Shown here: one piece after another, positions 6,317 to 12,980 of the stretch
Layout: each line of letters begins with the position of its first letter
Numbering within the stretch: the first letter of the stretch is position 1
Assembly (NCBI GenBank): GCA_018334595.1
Contig: JAGXLQ010000018.1
Span: forward strand, 1 to 12,980
Origin: Candidatus Bipolaricaulota bacterium
GTDB taxonomy: Bacteria > Bipolaricaulota > Bipolaricaulia > M55B111
Length of the DNA: 12,980 nucleotides
Direction: 5' to 3'
The notes under the pieces: generated by a model
The model's input: the letters and a program-made list of their open reading frames with translations, nothing else
Databases searched by the model: none
Told to the model about the DNA's origin: nothing
Translations under genes and position numbers: made by a program

Positions 6317-6865
6317 ATGAACCTCAGAGAACTTGAGTTGTCGGCTGCCACCCGCGGCCTGATGGATGGCACTTTGTCGACCCTGGGCGTTGTTATCGGG
6401 GCTCAAGGGGCTGCGCCGGAGATAATTATTGCGGCTGGCATATCAGGTGGGATTGCCAATAGTTTTTCCAACATCTTTGCTGCATTTACCGCCTACGAAA
6501 CGGAGTTAGTTATGAAGGTCAACTCCATAAAGAACTCCATGTTGAGAAAGGATATGCGGAATACGGAGGTCTACGAGCAGGGTAAGCGCGAGGTTAACAA
6601 GCAGAGCCTGGCGGATGGCGTTGCCACCGCCTTTGGCGCTCTGGTGCCCGTGTTGCCCTATTTCTTCTTCCCGGCTCGCCACTCGGTCTACATCGCAATT
6701 GGCCTGACCGCAGTTCTCGGTCTGCTAGTGGGGCTGGTAATGGGAAGTATCTCTAAGAGAAGTCTGATACGGTCCGGAATTAAGATGGCCGTGTCCGCCA
6801 TAGTAGTGGGGATAATATCAGCGTTCGTTCAAATGGGCCTGAGCTCCGTCCTGCCCAAGTCCTGA
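6317..6865 (+). CDS. VIT1/CCC1-like membrane protein (TIGR00267 type)
   Basis: The 182-residue product starts ATRGLMDGTLSTLGVVIGAQ, which matches the signature RG..DG..T..GVV.G. of the VIT1/CCC1 Fe2+/Mn2+ transporter family. About five hydrophobic segments can be seen: about 18-38, 40-60, 105-122, 124-145 and 155-178. The middle charged loop (residues 65-98, KVNSIKNSMLRKDMRNTEVY onward) corresponds to the cytoplasmic metal-binding region of the family, shortened here. ATG 6317 is preceded by GGGGGTGA (6299-6306). It follows the DUF211 gene by 63 nt and probably shares its transcript. The likely role is divalent metal movement across the cytoplasmic membrane; the substrate cannot be told from sequence. 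Confidence 0.82.
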   Translation: MNLRELELSAATRGLMDGTLSTLGVVIGAQGAAPEIIIAAGISGGIANSFSNIFAAFTAYETELVMKVNSIKNSMLRKDMRNTEVYEQGKREVNKQSLADGVATAFGALVPVLPYFFFPARHSVYIAIGLTAVLGLLVGLVMGSISKRSLIRSGIKMAVSAIVVGIISAFVQMGLSSVLPKS

Positions 6866-6909
6866 GGGTGGCTGTTAAGGTATTGTACGTTGATTGGTCG
6901 CTGCCAGAA

Positions 6910-8196
6910 CTAGGAGAGTACTTCCTTTAACACCTTTATCCAGCCCAGCAGTTGGTGGATAATAAGGAAGTGTTCTTTGACCTGATTGTAAGCGCTACCG
7001 CCAAGCTTCGCTCCTAGTTCAGGGTCCTCTAAGATTCTAATTATCTTTTCTGCGACCTGTTTATGATCGTTCGGATCCACCAGGAAACCCGTTTCTTCGT
7101 TTACTATTTGTAGCGGTATACCACCCACGTCGGATGCAACTACCGGTGCCCCTTTCCAGAGGGCTTCGGTTACTGTAAGCCCAAAACCTTCCCGCAAGGA
7201 TTTCTGCAAAACCACGGAGGATACTCGTTGCAGGACGTTTACGAGGATGTCGCTTTCCTTGTTAATGATTATTACGTCGTCCCTTCCCTTCACTTTCTCC
7301 ATCAACCTCTTATGGATTTTAGGGCCCTCTGGGTCGTCTATCGCGGGCGCCCCCAGCAGGACCAGCCGGCTATCCACCTCTTCCTTAACTTTATCAAATA
7401 CGTCAACTACGCCTTCTGGGTCCTTCCACTTGTCGAAGCGTGAGATTTGAGTGATTATCGGTTTATCGGTCTTTAGATCATATTTTTTCAAGTACTTATC
7501 GATTGTTGAGTCGCCAATATCTTTGTTCTTTACGGTCAGAGGATCGATAGCCGGGTGAATGATCTTCGAGTCGAGCGAGATGTCCCCCCTGGCAAAGTCT
7601 TCGGTAGAAAAGATCGATTTATCGTAGCGGATTACAAACCCTTTCAGATAGTCCCAAACCTCGGGATTAGGGTCGGAGAGATCCACGTGACATCTCCAGC
7701 TCTATGGTTGTCTCTTTTTTACGTACCGAAGGAGCGGAAGGGGTTGGGGATCATGGACGACCACTACGTCGTGATCTATATCGGAATAGCTTAGAAATCT
7801 CTTATTTGTCCTGGTGTAGGCGGAACGCTTGTGCTGTGAGAAGTTTATCTCTTCGCCCTGTAGGGCGTTGTGGAATTTTTTGGTGACGTTAAAGAAGTCA
7901 TGAGTCCCATGAATTATCCTCCACTCGGCTTCAACTCCCAGGTCGCTCATCAACGGTACCAGTCTGTTCAATACCTCGGCCACCCCTCCACCCCGGTAAC
8001 TGGAATTTAAGTGTAGGACCTTTTTTCCGTAGAGACCTTTGCTCTGTTAAAATATCTGCGAGATCATTTTATCGCCGACGATGTCGCGGTAGTCCTCCAG
8101 GTGTTGCACGTTATCGCCTCAGAATATTTTTTTGAGGTCGTCTAACTTGGGAATACCAATAAGTGTATGCCGGCTAACTTCTGTTAAATAGTTCAG
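6910..8196 (-). pseudogene. treT: Trehalose synthase TreT-like GT4 glycosyltransferase, broken by three in-frame stops
   Basis: One minus-strand frame reads continuously as TreT, which makes trehalose from NDP-glucose and glucose. From the N-terminus it shows NYLTEVSRHTLIGIPKLDDL, LEDYRDIVGD, GKKVLHLNSSYRGGGVAEVL, LGVEAEWRIIHG, KKFHNALQG, VVVVHDPQPLPLL, SWRCHVDLSDPN, ITQISRFDKWKDPEG, and the GT4 E-x7-E motif in REGFGLTVTEALWKG. It is interrupted by TGA (8119-8121), TAA (8047-8049) and TAG (7702-7704), without any frameshift. The TAG stands where relatives have Trp (TGG to TAG) and the TGA probably where they have Gly. No ATG or GTG opens the frame; CTG at 8194-8196 is where a start would be expected, inside the end of the upstream 439-aa gene. 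A shorter product starting at about 7686 would lack the N-terminal Rossmann domain. Full length would be about 428 aa. Confidence 0.88.
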
Positions 8197-9493
8197 ATAG
8201 TTTCTTCTGAACTGAAGAGTTCTCTTCCTTGCCCGTCTTAACGCTGGTGAATAGTTCGTCGGCGGTTATAAGGGTAAATCCGTAGAGGTTACAACCCTGC
8301 TGCAGTTCTTTATCAAATTGTCCTTCTCGTTGCCCTGGTTCGTGGTCGGCGTACCCGTTAACGAGGAGCACGCCCTGAGGGTCCTTGTTCTCGTAGATCC
8401 TTAGCTCGTCGATTCCCCTGACGAGCCTGTGGTAGGGTTCAAGGCCAATCGGGCCGTCCGGACTGGCGGCGAAGTTTATCGCAAAACAATCGGCATCGCT
8501 CCTGCAGGCGTAAACGTCCAAGTGCGGGCTCAAGTCCTGGACGTTGAAACCGGACTGCGCCAGCACCTCGGACAAGACGCGCCCGAGTTCGATTCCCGTC
8601 CTTGCGAAGAGCAGCCTCCGATACAATCGATACTCCTTCAGGTCTCTCTCCAGCCCTTCCTCCTTCGATTTCAACGAGCTAATTTTCTTCTCCAGGGATT
8701 CTACCTCTGCCTTCACCTTCCTCTCTCCATCAAAATGATAGCGCTCATTTTTGGTCCATTCCGGCAGCGGACCCCTGGGGGGGGTTGACAAACTTGACTC
8801 GATTAATTCAAAAGTTTTCTTGGACTCCTCCCCGGCCAGCGGTGGTAAGAATATCATTTTCCCGCCGCCTATCTCTACCTCAAACGAAACCAATTCACCC
8901 GTGATTGTGCGGGCAATCGGATTAAATGAGCCTCCCTCGACCTCCAGTGCTTGTGGTTGGACTGTGGCCTCGTATTGGATATGATCACGGTTGCTCTCGA
9001 GGTAGTGTGCGGAGGGGGTGTCTCTTTTCTCGAGGGTGACCCTCTTTCCCCGACTCCTGGTTAAGTTATTCCCTGAAAAGAGTTCACCCACCCATTCCTG
9101 TGGCAGCCATGAGTACCTATGGATCTGACTTATACCGCCTTCCTCAACTATTTCAAGTTTTCTGGAGGGCCTCCGTAATTTCACTAGAAGAAGTCCTGAT
9201 CGGTTAGATAGGAGTGATTCGACGTCCCGACGCCGGGTCTTAAAGAGGTTCTTTAGCCCTCTCGACAGGCCTCCGTCCGTTTTAGGAGAAGTGGAGTACG
9301 CTCCGTCCCGTCCCGGACTTAGGTGGTCTTCCCAAAGTTGACTGATCTCTTTTGGATCAAGTAAAACGGCGTCGTAATCGGAAAGACTGGGAGAATTGTG
9401 AAAACTACTCGTATCTACGAGGTCTGCGTATCCTTCAAGTCCATCCTGAAGACCCCAGCCTAGATCGAGGATTCTCAGTTTGTTCTCTTTCAA
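8174..9493 (-). CDS. Coiled-coil protein of unknown function with a possible degenerate nuclease-like C-terminus
   Basis: Family not securely recognised; 439 aa, acidic, no signal peptide or membrane segment. Residues 1-60 look Rossmann-like (LRILDLGWGL, YDAVLLDP). Residues about 190-230 (ARTITGELVSFEVEIGGGKM then IFLPPL) recall the end of a class I amidotransferase-like domain. Residues 256-294 are a heptad-like coiled coil (EVESLEKKISSLKSKEEGLE). Residues 294-415 (LLFARTGIELGRVLSEVL, GF, VLLVNGY, LITADELF) resemble PD-(D/E)XK-type domains, but the central catalytic Glu/Lys pair expected near residues 338-345 is not apparent (AINFAAS). The start is TTG 9493: an in-frame TAG lies two codons upstream and no early ATG exists. 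GAGGGG occurs about 11 nt upstream. Its end overlaps the TreT pseudogene frame. A run of eight G/C at 8778-8785 lies within the gene. Confidence 0.65.
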   Translation of the reverse strand: MKENKLRILDLGWGLQDGLEGYADLVDTSSFHNSPSLSDYDAVLLDPKEISQLWEDHLSPGRDGAYSTSPKTDGGLSRGLKNLFKTRRRDVESLLSNRSGLLLVKLRRPSRKLEIVEEGGISQIHRYSWLPQEWVGELFSGNNLTRSRGKRVTLEKRDTPSAHYLESNRDHIQYEATVQPQALEVEGGSFNPIARTITGELVSFEVEIGGGKMIFLPPLAGEESKKTFELIESSLSTPPRGPLPEWTKNERYHFDGERKVKAEVESLEKKISSLKSKEEGLERDLKEYRLYRRLLFARTGIELGRVLSEVLAQSGFNVQDLSPHLDVYACRSDADCFAINFAASPDGPIGLEPYHRLVRGIDELRIYENKDPQGVLLVNGYADHEPGQREGQFDKELQQGCNLYGFTLITADELFTSVKTGKEENSSVQKKLSELFNRS

Positions 9494-9858
9494 TGTCTAC
9501 GCTACCCCTCGTAAAATTTCAACTACATCTCTTAACACAGATGTTATTGGTCGGGATAAGTTTTTTCAATTTAATTTGGAGAGGGTGTCGCGGGATAATT
9601 CCTTGCCGAAAGGGGATGGGTGCCCTTACTATAGACAACAAATGAACACGTCCGTCGATAAATTTAGGACTCGAATCCATTGCCCCGCTCCCAGGGACGG
9701 GGTCATAGACACCGGTGTAGCTGTTTACCTTGGCCTGTTATGTGAGAGGGTGCTGGACAGTAAACCCACTGAACCATTTCCAGGTGGGGGCCCCGGCAAG
9801 ACCTGGTAACCTTACAGGATGGAAGAATTCTGTAGGAGCGGGGAAAGGAGATAGGAAA
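9494..9858. other. Divergent intergenic region, no protein gene
   Basis: These 365 bases separate the 439-aa minus-strand gene from the plus-strand transporter. Open plus-strand frames run through it but have poor composition (Cys, Trp, Arg and Pro scattered) and no family resemblance, so I treat them as non-coding. The left part (9500-9600) is AT-rich and should carry the minus-strand promoter; AT-rich blocks lie near 9516 and 9562-9580. The right part (9680-9810) is GC-rich and can fold into several hairpins, described separately. A GGACTCGAATCC sequence at 9667-9678 recalls a tRNA T-loop, but no tRNA can be built around it. Confidence 0.6.
9683..9806 (+). promoter_or_regulatory. GC-rich potential hairpin cluster upstream of the EamA gene
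   Basis: Three foldable elements follow one another. (1) 9683-9702: CCCCG and CGGGG arms extended by TCC/GGA with a CAG loop and one bulge. (2) 9753-9783: CTGG pairs with CCAG, enclosing CAGT/ACTG. (3) 9780-9806: CCAGGT pairs perfectly with ACCTGG, enclosing a GGGG/CCCC block. Elements 2 and 3 compete for the same CCAG, so the RNA could adopt two exclusive forms. The strand and function are inferred: a structured leader of the transporter mRNA or a small RNA. No known riboswitch consensus was recognised. Confidence 0.3.
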
Positions 9859-10740
9859 GTGAAAATAAAGACGGCGGTTATCCTGAGTTCGGGCGTAATT
9901 GCCATTTCGTTTGCCGCAATATTGATCAGACTAAGCACGGCTCCGCCCTTGATAATCTCCTTTTACAGGATGCTGTTCTCGGTAGTTTTATTGACGCCGG
10001 TTGTGGTCCACAGTGAAGACATCCGAAGACAGATACGGCGGCTAAGCGGGAGAGACGTTTTCCTGCTCCTTATTGCGGGGATCTTCTTGAGCATTCACTT
10101 CGCCCTCTGGGTAACTTCGTTAAATCATACCAGCGTGGCTAGTTCGGTGGTTCTGGTAACGACACAACCGCTCTTTATCGTCGTCATAGAGAACTTCTTT
10201 CTACGGAAGAAGCCCTCAAGGAAACTCGTCGGTGGCTTGATCGTTGCCGGAGTCGGTAGCTTGCTTATTGGCTACGGGGGTTTTTCCACCTCGCACGTCA
10301 AATTTCTCGGAGACGTATTTGCTCTGCTCGGCGCGGGGATGGCCGCTGGCTACTTTTTGATTGGGGGAGAGGTCAGAAAGCGAATTAAATTAATCCCTTA
10401 CGTATATGTCGTCTACGGCGTGAGTGCTATCTTCCTACTCCTGTACTCTGTTGTTGGACGCCTTCCTCTTGTCAGGTATTCTCCCTATAACTACCTGATG
10501 TTCTTCCTGTTGGCTGCCGGCCCGACAATGGTAGGTCATACCTCGTTTAACTGGGTGTTGAAGGAAGTAAATGCGTCACTGGTAGGTGTAACCCTACTGG
10601 CAGAGCCGGTTGGATCGTCAATCCTGGCTGCTCTTATGTTTGGAGAATATCCATCTTACTGGACGATCGTTGGCGGCTCCCTCGTATTGATCAGCATTTA
10701 CTTCCTCTGGCGTAGCGAACTATTTGAGGGTCTGGGTTAA
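9859..10740 (+). CDS. EamA/DMT-superfamily transporter
   Basis: A 293-residue protein with about ten hydrophobic helices in two similar halves, as in EamA (DUF6) transporters. The first half contains ISFAAILIRLS, PPLIISFYRMLFSVVLLTPV and HFALWVTSLNHTSVASSVVL. The second contains GAGMAAGYFLIGGEVRKRI, GHTSFNWVLKEVNASLVGVT and LAEPVGSSILAALMFGEYPS, typical of the family. The export or import substrate of this very broad family (metabolites, amino acids) cannot be told. The start is GTG 9859 because AAGGAG (9845-9850) lies 8 nt upstream and the first helix follows at once. The same frame is open back to 9730, but that stretch is hydrophilic and family-unlike. It ends 17 nt before the convergent SPFH gene. 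A long structured intergenic region lies upstream. Confidence 0.85.
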   Translation: MKIKTAVILSSGVIAISFAAILIRLSTAPPLIISFYRMLFSVVLLTPVVVHSEDIRRQIRRLSGRDVFLLLIAGIFLSIHFALWVTSLNHTSVASSVVLVTTQPLFIVVIENFFLRKKPSRKLVGGLIVAGVGSLLIGYGGFSTSHVKFLGDVFALLGAGMAAGYFLIGGEVRKRIKLIPYVYVVYGVSAIFLLLYSVVGRLPLVRYSPYNYLMFFLLAAGPTMVGHTSFNWVLKEVNASLVGVTLLAEPVGSSILAALMFGEYPSYWTIVGGSLVLISIYFLWRSELFEGLG

Positions 10741-10757
10741 CGGCCGATCCTGGAATA

Positions 10758-11822
10758 TTATTCGTCTTCCTTCAGCTCCCTGGCAGCTTCCTCTTCTGCG
10801 CGTTTTTCGATCTGTTCGGCCCTCTTCTCGAATTCCGACTTTGCTTCCTCGGCCTTTTCCGACAGCTGATCGACCAGACGGTTTCCACGTTCTTCTTCGA
10901 GTTCCTCATCGTCGTACTCCGGAAAACTGTCATCGCCGCCAACTCCCATTATACTGCTAACTGCCCCGAGGATATCAGCGGTTCCGGATGGGACGATCAA
11001 CTTGGACGCACGTCCATCGGCAAGTTTCTTCATTGCTTCGTAAGCCTTCAACGTAAGAATCTGTTTTGTCGGTTTTGAGGAGTGGTATGCGCCAAAGATC
11101 CCCTGAATTGCGTTTGCCTCACCCTCTGCCTCGGTAATGTATTCGTATCGCCTGGCGTCAGCACGTTTTCTCCTTGCCGTAGCCTCACCTTCGGCGTCCA
11201 GGATTGCGGCCCTCTTTCCACCCTCGGCCTTGAGGATTGAGGCCTTCTTGCTCCCCTCTGCCCGCAGGACTTCAGCTCGTCTGCGTCTCTCGGCCTTAAG
11301 CTGTTGGGCCATAGCGTCTTTGACGTCGTCCGGTGGAGTGATTTCGCGTATCTCAACCTTCGTAACCCTTACTCCCCATTTATCGGTCTCTTTGTCCAGA
11401 GTATTAAGGAGCTTAGTGTTAACCTTCTCCCTGGACGATAGCGACTGGTCCAGGTCCATCTCGCCGATCTCGCTTCTCAGGTTCGTCTGGGCCAGACGGA
11501 CGGCTGCCTGCTCAAAGTTTTCTACCTCGTACTCGACCTTTTTTGCGTCCGTTGGCTTGTAATAAACAATTGCGTCTACGGTTACCGTCGCGTTATCTCT
11601 GGTTATTACGTCCTGCCGGGGGACATCGAGTGTCTTTTCCCGCATGTCGATCTTCTTGATCCGCTGGACTAACGGGAAGATAAACCTCAAGCCGGGTTCA
11701 ACCGTCTTGGTGTACTTCCCGAAAGTCTCCAGAAGCCCTTTCTGGTACTGTCTTATCTGGGTTGTTGCCCAGGACCCAAAGATTAACAGAAATAAAATTA
11801 CGCCTACGATGATAAAAAACAT
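10758..11822 (-). CDS. SPFH-domain stomatin-like protein (paraslipin/QmcA type)
   Basis: Residues 1-20 form a membrane hairpin or anchor (FFIIVGVILFLLIFGSW). Residues 22-180 are the SPFH/Band 7 domain: QYQKGLLETFGKYTKTVEPG, LDVPRQDVITRDNATVTVDA, LAQTNLRSEIGEMDLDQSLS and WGVRVTKVEIREITPP. Residues about 180-240 carry the alanine- and glutamate-rich flotillin-like repeats (RAEG..KASILKAEGGKRAA), a long coiled coil. A further hydrophobic-conserved LKAYEAMKKLADG segment follows, and the tail (about 285-354) is very acidic and helical. Such proteins form oligomeric rings or caps on membranes and work with NfeD proteins. The upstream nfeD-like stop overlaps this ATG by one base (TAATG), so the pair is translationally coupled. 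The extended acidic coiled-coil tail is longer than in short slipins. The 354-aa length is otherwise ordinary. Confidence 0.9.
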   Translation of the reverse strand: MFFIIVGVILFLLIFGSWATTQIRQYQKGLLETFGKYTKTVEPGLRFIFPLVQRIKKIDMREKTLDVPRQDVITRDNATVTVDAIVYYKPTDAKKVEYEVENFEQAAVRLAQTNLRSEIGEMDLDQSLSSREKVNTKLLNTLDKETDKWGVRVTKVEIREITPPDDVKDAMAQQLKAERRRRAEVLRAEGSKKASILKAEGGKRAAILDAEGEATARRKRADARRYEYITEAEGEANAIQGIFGAYHSSKPTKQILTLKAYEAMKKLADGRASKLIVPSGTADILGAVSSIMGVGGDDSFPEYDDEELEEERGNRLVDQLSEKAEEAKSEFEKRAEQIEKRAEEEAARELKEDE

Positions 11823-12298
11823 TACTTTTCATCCTCCTCGATTTTTTCGGTACGGTTGTGGGTCTCTTCGGGTACGACTACAAGTGTCGTCCCCTCAATA
11901 TCATCTACGGTTACTTCCCTGCCCTCATCAATGATTTTATCCTGCTCTGATTTTGCCCTCCATTTTTCTCCTTCTACTCTGATTATTCCCGTCCCCAGTG
12001 AGGAATTTACCCTTTCCTCAACTATTCCTATCTTGCCGATTAACCTGTCAGCCCCAGTCTTAATTCCAGAGGAAGTCGTCGAGTATATGTTAAGCTTCCA
12101 GGCAAGGTATGCTGCCAGGCTACTCCCAATGATGAACACGATGAAGGCAGCTAGTTCGCCGGAGAAAAATAGGTCGGTCAAGCTAGCGAACAGGGCGCCG
12201 ACTCCAACAATTCCAAAAAAGAAGGTCGCGGTATTGAGTTCCACTACGAGAAAAAGCAGTCCGCTCACAAACCAAACCCAAGTGGGAATTAATTCCAT
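11822..12298 (-). CDS. NfeD-family membrane protein (short form)
   Basis: A 158-residue protein with hydrophobic helices at about 6-22, 26-42 and 48-68 (VWFVSGLLFLVVELNTATFF, FIVFIIGSSLAAYLAW), then a C-terminal OB-fold of the NfeD type: LIGKIGIVEERVNSSLGTGI, IRVEGEKWRAKSEQ and EGREVTVDDIEGTTLVVVPE. It lacks the N-terminal ClpP-like protease domain of long NfeD, so it is the short partner form. It ends in a charged tail. ATG 12298 has a near-perfect GAGGTGA ribosome site. It directly precedes, and overlaps by one base, the SPFH gene, the classic NfeD/stomatin pair. The OB domain is thought to bind the SPFH partner at the membrane. Confidence 0.9.
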   Translation of the reverse strand: MELIPTWVWFVSGLLFLVVELNTATFFFGIVGVGALFASLTDLFFSGELAAFIVFIIGSSLAAYLAWKLNIYSTTSSGIKTGADRLIGKIGIVEERVNSSLGTGIIRVEGEKWRAKSEQDKIIDEGREVTVDDIEGTTLVVVPEETHNRTEKIEEDEK

Positions 12299-12316
12299 GA
12301 TTCACCTCATGTCTTT

Positions 12317-12980
12317 CTATAGCGGTATAGTTACCGGTCTTACGTTTACTTGCCCCACATCTCCATCCCGCCACGCCTTGTCGACCATAAGGTAGAGTGC
12401 GCCGGAGACTAGAGAGTGTCCGCCGGGGATGACGGGCTGTTTTAGTTCGAGTATTGCTTCAGTCAGGTCCTTAAGGTATGGGGTTTTTAGTTCCTCTGGC
12501 CTAAGGAGGTCCGCCCAAAACCGTTCGCTTCGCGACGGCCAGATTCCGTGGAAGTTGAAGATAATCCGGGTGTCCAGCAATAGTCCCGTCCCCCGTGATA
12601 GGAGGACTTCGAGAACGGCTTTTGGGTCATCTCTATCAAAGAAACTTCCCAGAAGAGAGGGAATGGGTTCCTCATCACGCCGCACAGCGTAACTCCCCCT
12701 ACCCTCGGAATAGACGTCGACATGGCATGCCGCATTCTTCTCCAGATAGGACCAGGTGCTCGCGCCGATTCGACCTGCGACCACTAGTCGTTTTTCGGGT
12801 TGAGTGAGCTGCCGTTCAATTGTACGGTAGCTAGATGTGTGTAGGTCCAAAGAAGAGAGGTACTCGCCTAGCCGTTTATGAGGTGTTCCGAATTCCCTTA
12901 ATGGGACCAGGTCCCCGGGAGAATCGACGTCAACCTGCGTCTTCGCGTTCCTCTCGAGTTCGGCCGCCTTGAACCCGCCC
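12317..12980 (-). CDS. Conserved-looking protein of unknown function, 5' end beyond window
   Basis: Family not recognised. The frame is open to the window edge and reads sensibly there (GGFKAAELERNAKTQVDV, then SPGDLVPLREFGTPHKRLGE), so the true start lies outside; the internal TTG at 12850 is not needed as a start. The visible 220 residues are soluble. Notable stretches are EKRLVVAGRIGASTWSYLEK, DTRIIFNFHGIWPSRSERFW, DLLRPEELKTPYLKDLTEA and VIPGGHSLVSGALYLMVDKA. The P-S-R-S-E-R, acidic-L and GGHS patches look like active-site or binding motifs of an enzyme. It is followed after 18 nt by the nfeD-like gene on the same strand, so one operon with NfeD and SPFH is likely. Confidence 0.65.
   Translation of the reverse strand, partial: GGFKAAELERNAKTQVDVDSPGDLVPLREFGTPHKRLGEYLSSLDLHTSSYRTIERQLTQPEKRLVVAGRIGASTWSYLEKNAACHVDVYSEGRGSYAVRRDEEPIPSLLGSFFDRDDPKAVLEVLLSRGTGLLLDTRIIFNFHGIWPSRSERFWADLLRPEELKTPYLKDLTEAILELKQPVIPGGHSLVSGALYLMVDKAWRDGDVGQVNVRPVTIPL

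Noticed and set aside
7702..7704. TAG as a pyrrolysine codon in the TreT frame
   Set aside because: The same frame also contains a TAA and a TGA, the TAG replaces an expected Trp (one-base change from TGG), and TAG ends several intact genes here (2024, 3575). Pseudogene decay explains all three stops better.
9661..9702. tRNA gene suggested by GGACTCGAATCC
   Set aside because: Only a 3-bp stem surrounds the T-loop-like sequence, and no acceptor, D-arm or anticodon arm could be built on either strand.
9730..9858. N-terminal extension of the EamA transporter
   Set aside because: The extension is hydrophilic, Gly/Pro/Trp-rich and unlike the family; GTG 9859 has a well-placed AAGGAG and begins right before the first helix.
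11856..12395. Plus-strand 179-codon frame opposite the NfeD gene
   Set aside because: Ser/Thr/Pro-rich translation antisense to a clear NfeD protein with a perfect ribosome site.

Overview
The window looks archaeal, probably from an uncultured euryarchaeote. The evidence is: a fused CbiZ-CobZ (CbiS-type) cobinamide salvage enzyme; a DUF211 protein of the MTH889 type followed by a small VIT1/CCC1-like membrane protein; several starts preceded by GGTGA or AGGAGG-like Shine-Dalgarno sequences; and TATA-like elements in intergenic DNA. A deep-brine or hydrothermal lineage such as MSBL1 or Hadarchaeota is my guess. No rRNA or other marker is present to prove it.

Layout, plus strand, left half. 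A leader with an inverted repeat (155-172) precedes a tight gene run: a YhbD-like (DUF4004) HTH protein, a small membrane protein, a YhbE/YhbF-like bactofilin, a second small membrane protein, and a Ste24/CaaX-protease-like M48 metallopeptidase. The first four overlap or abut, and the protease follows after 24 nt. This resembles the Bacillus yhbDEF group, extended with membrane proteins and an integral-membrane protease, so it may be a membrane-anchored cytoskeletal module. A separate promoter with a palindrome around its TATA box then drives a secreted or anchored DUF1573-rhodanese protein whose expected catalytic Cys is Ser. A gap of about 365 bases follows, with traces of a decayed or very small membrane protein gene. 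Next come CbiS, DUF211 and the VIT1/CCC1-like protein, all with likely metal or cofactor roles.

Layout, minus strand, middle. A coiled-coil protein of unknown function (439 aa, TTG start) lies upstream of, and slightly overlaps, a trehalose synthase (TreT-like GT4) gene. The TreT frame is continuous for about 1.29 kb but carries one TGA, one TAA and one TAG and has no normal start codon. I call it a pseudogene.

Layout, right end. A GC-rich intergenic stretch with several potential hairpins precedes an EamA/DMT transporter (plus strand, GTG start). Convergent to it on the minus strand are a 5'-truncated conserved-looking protein of unknown function, an NfeD protein and a stomatin-type SPFH protein, which together form a likely membrane-microdomain operon.

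No tRNA, rRNA, CRISPR array, insertion sequence or integrase was found.
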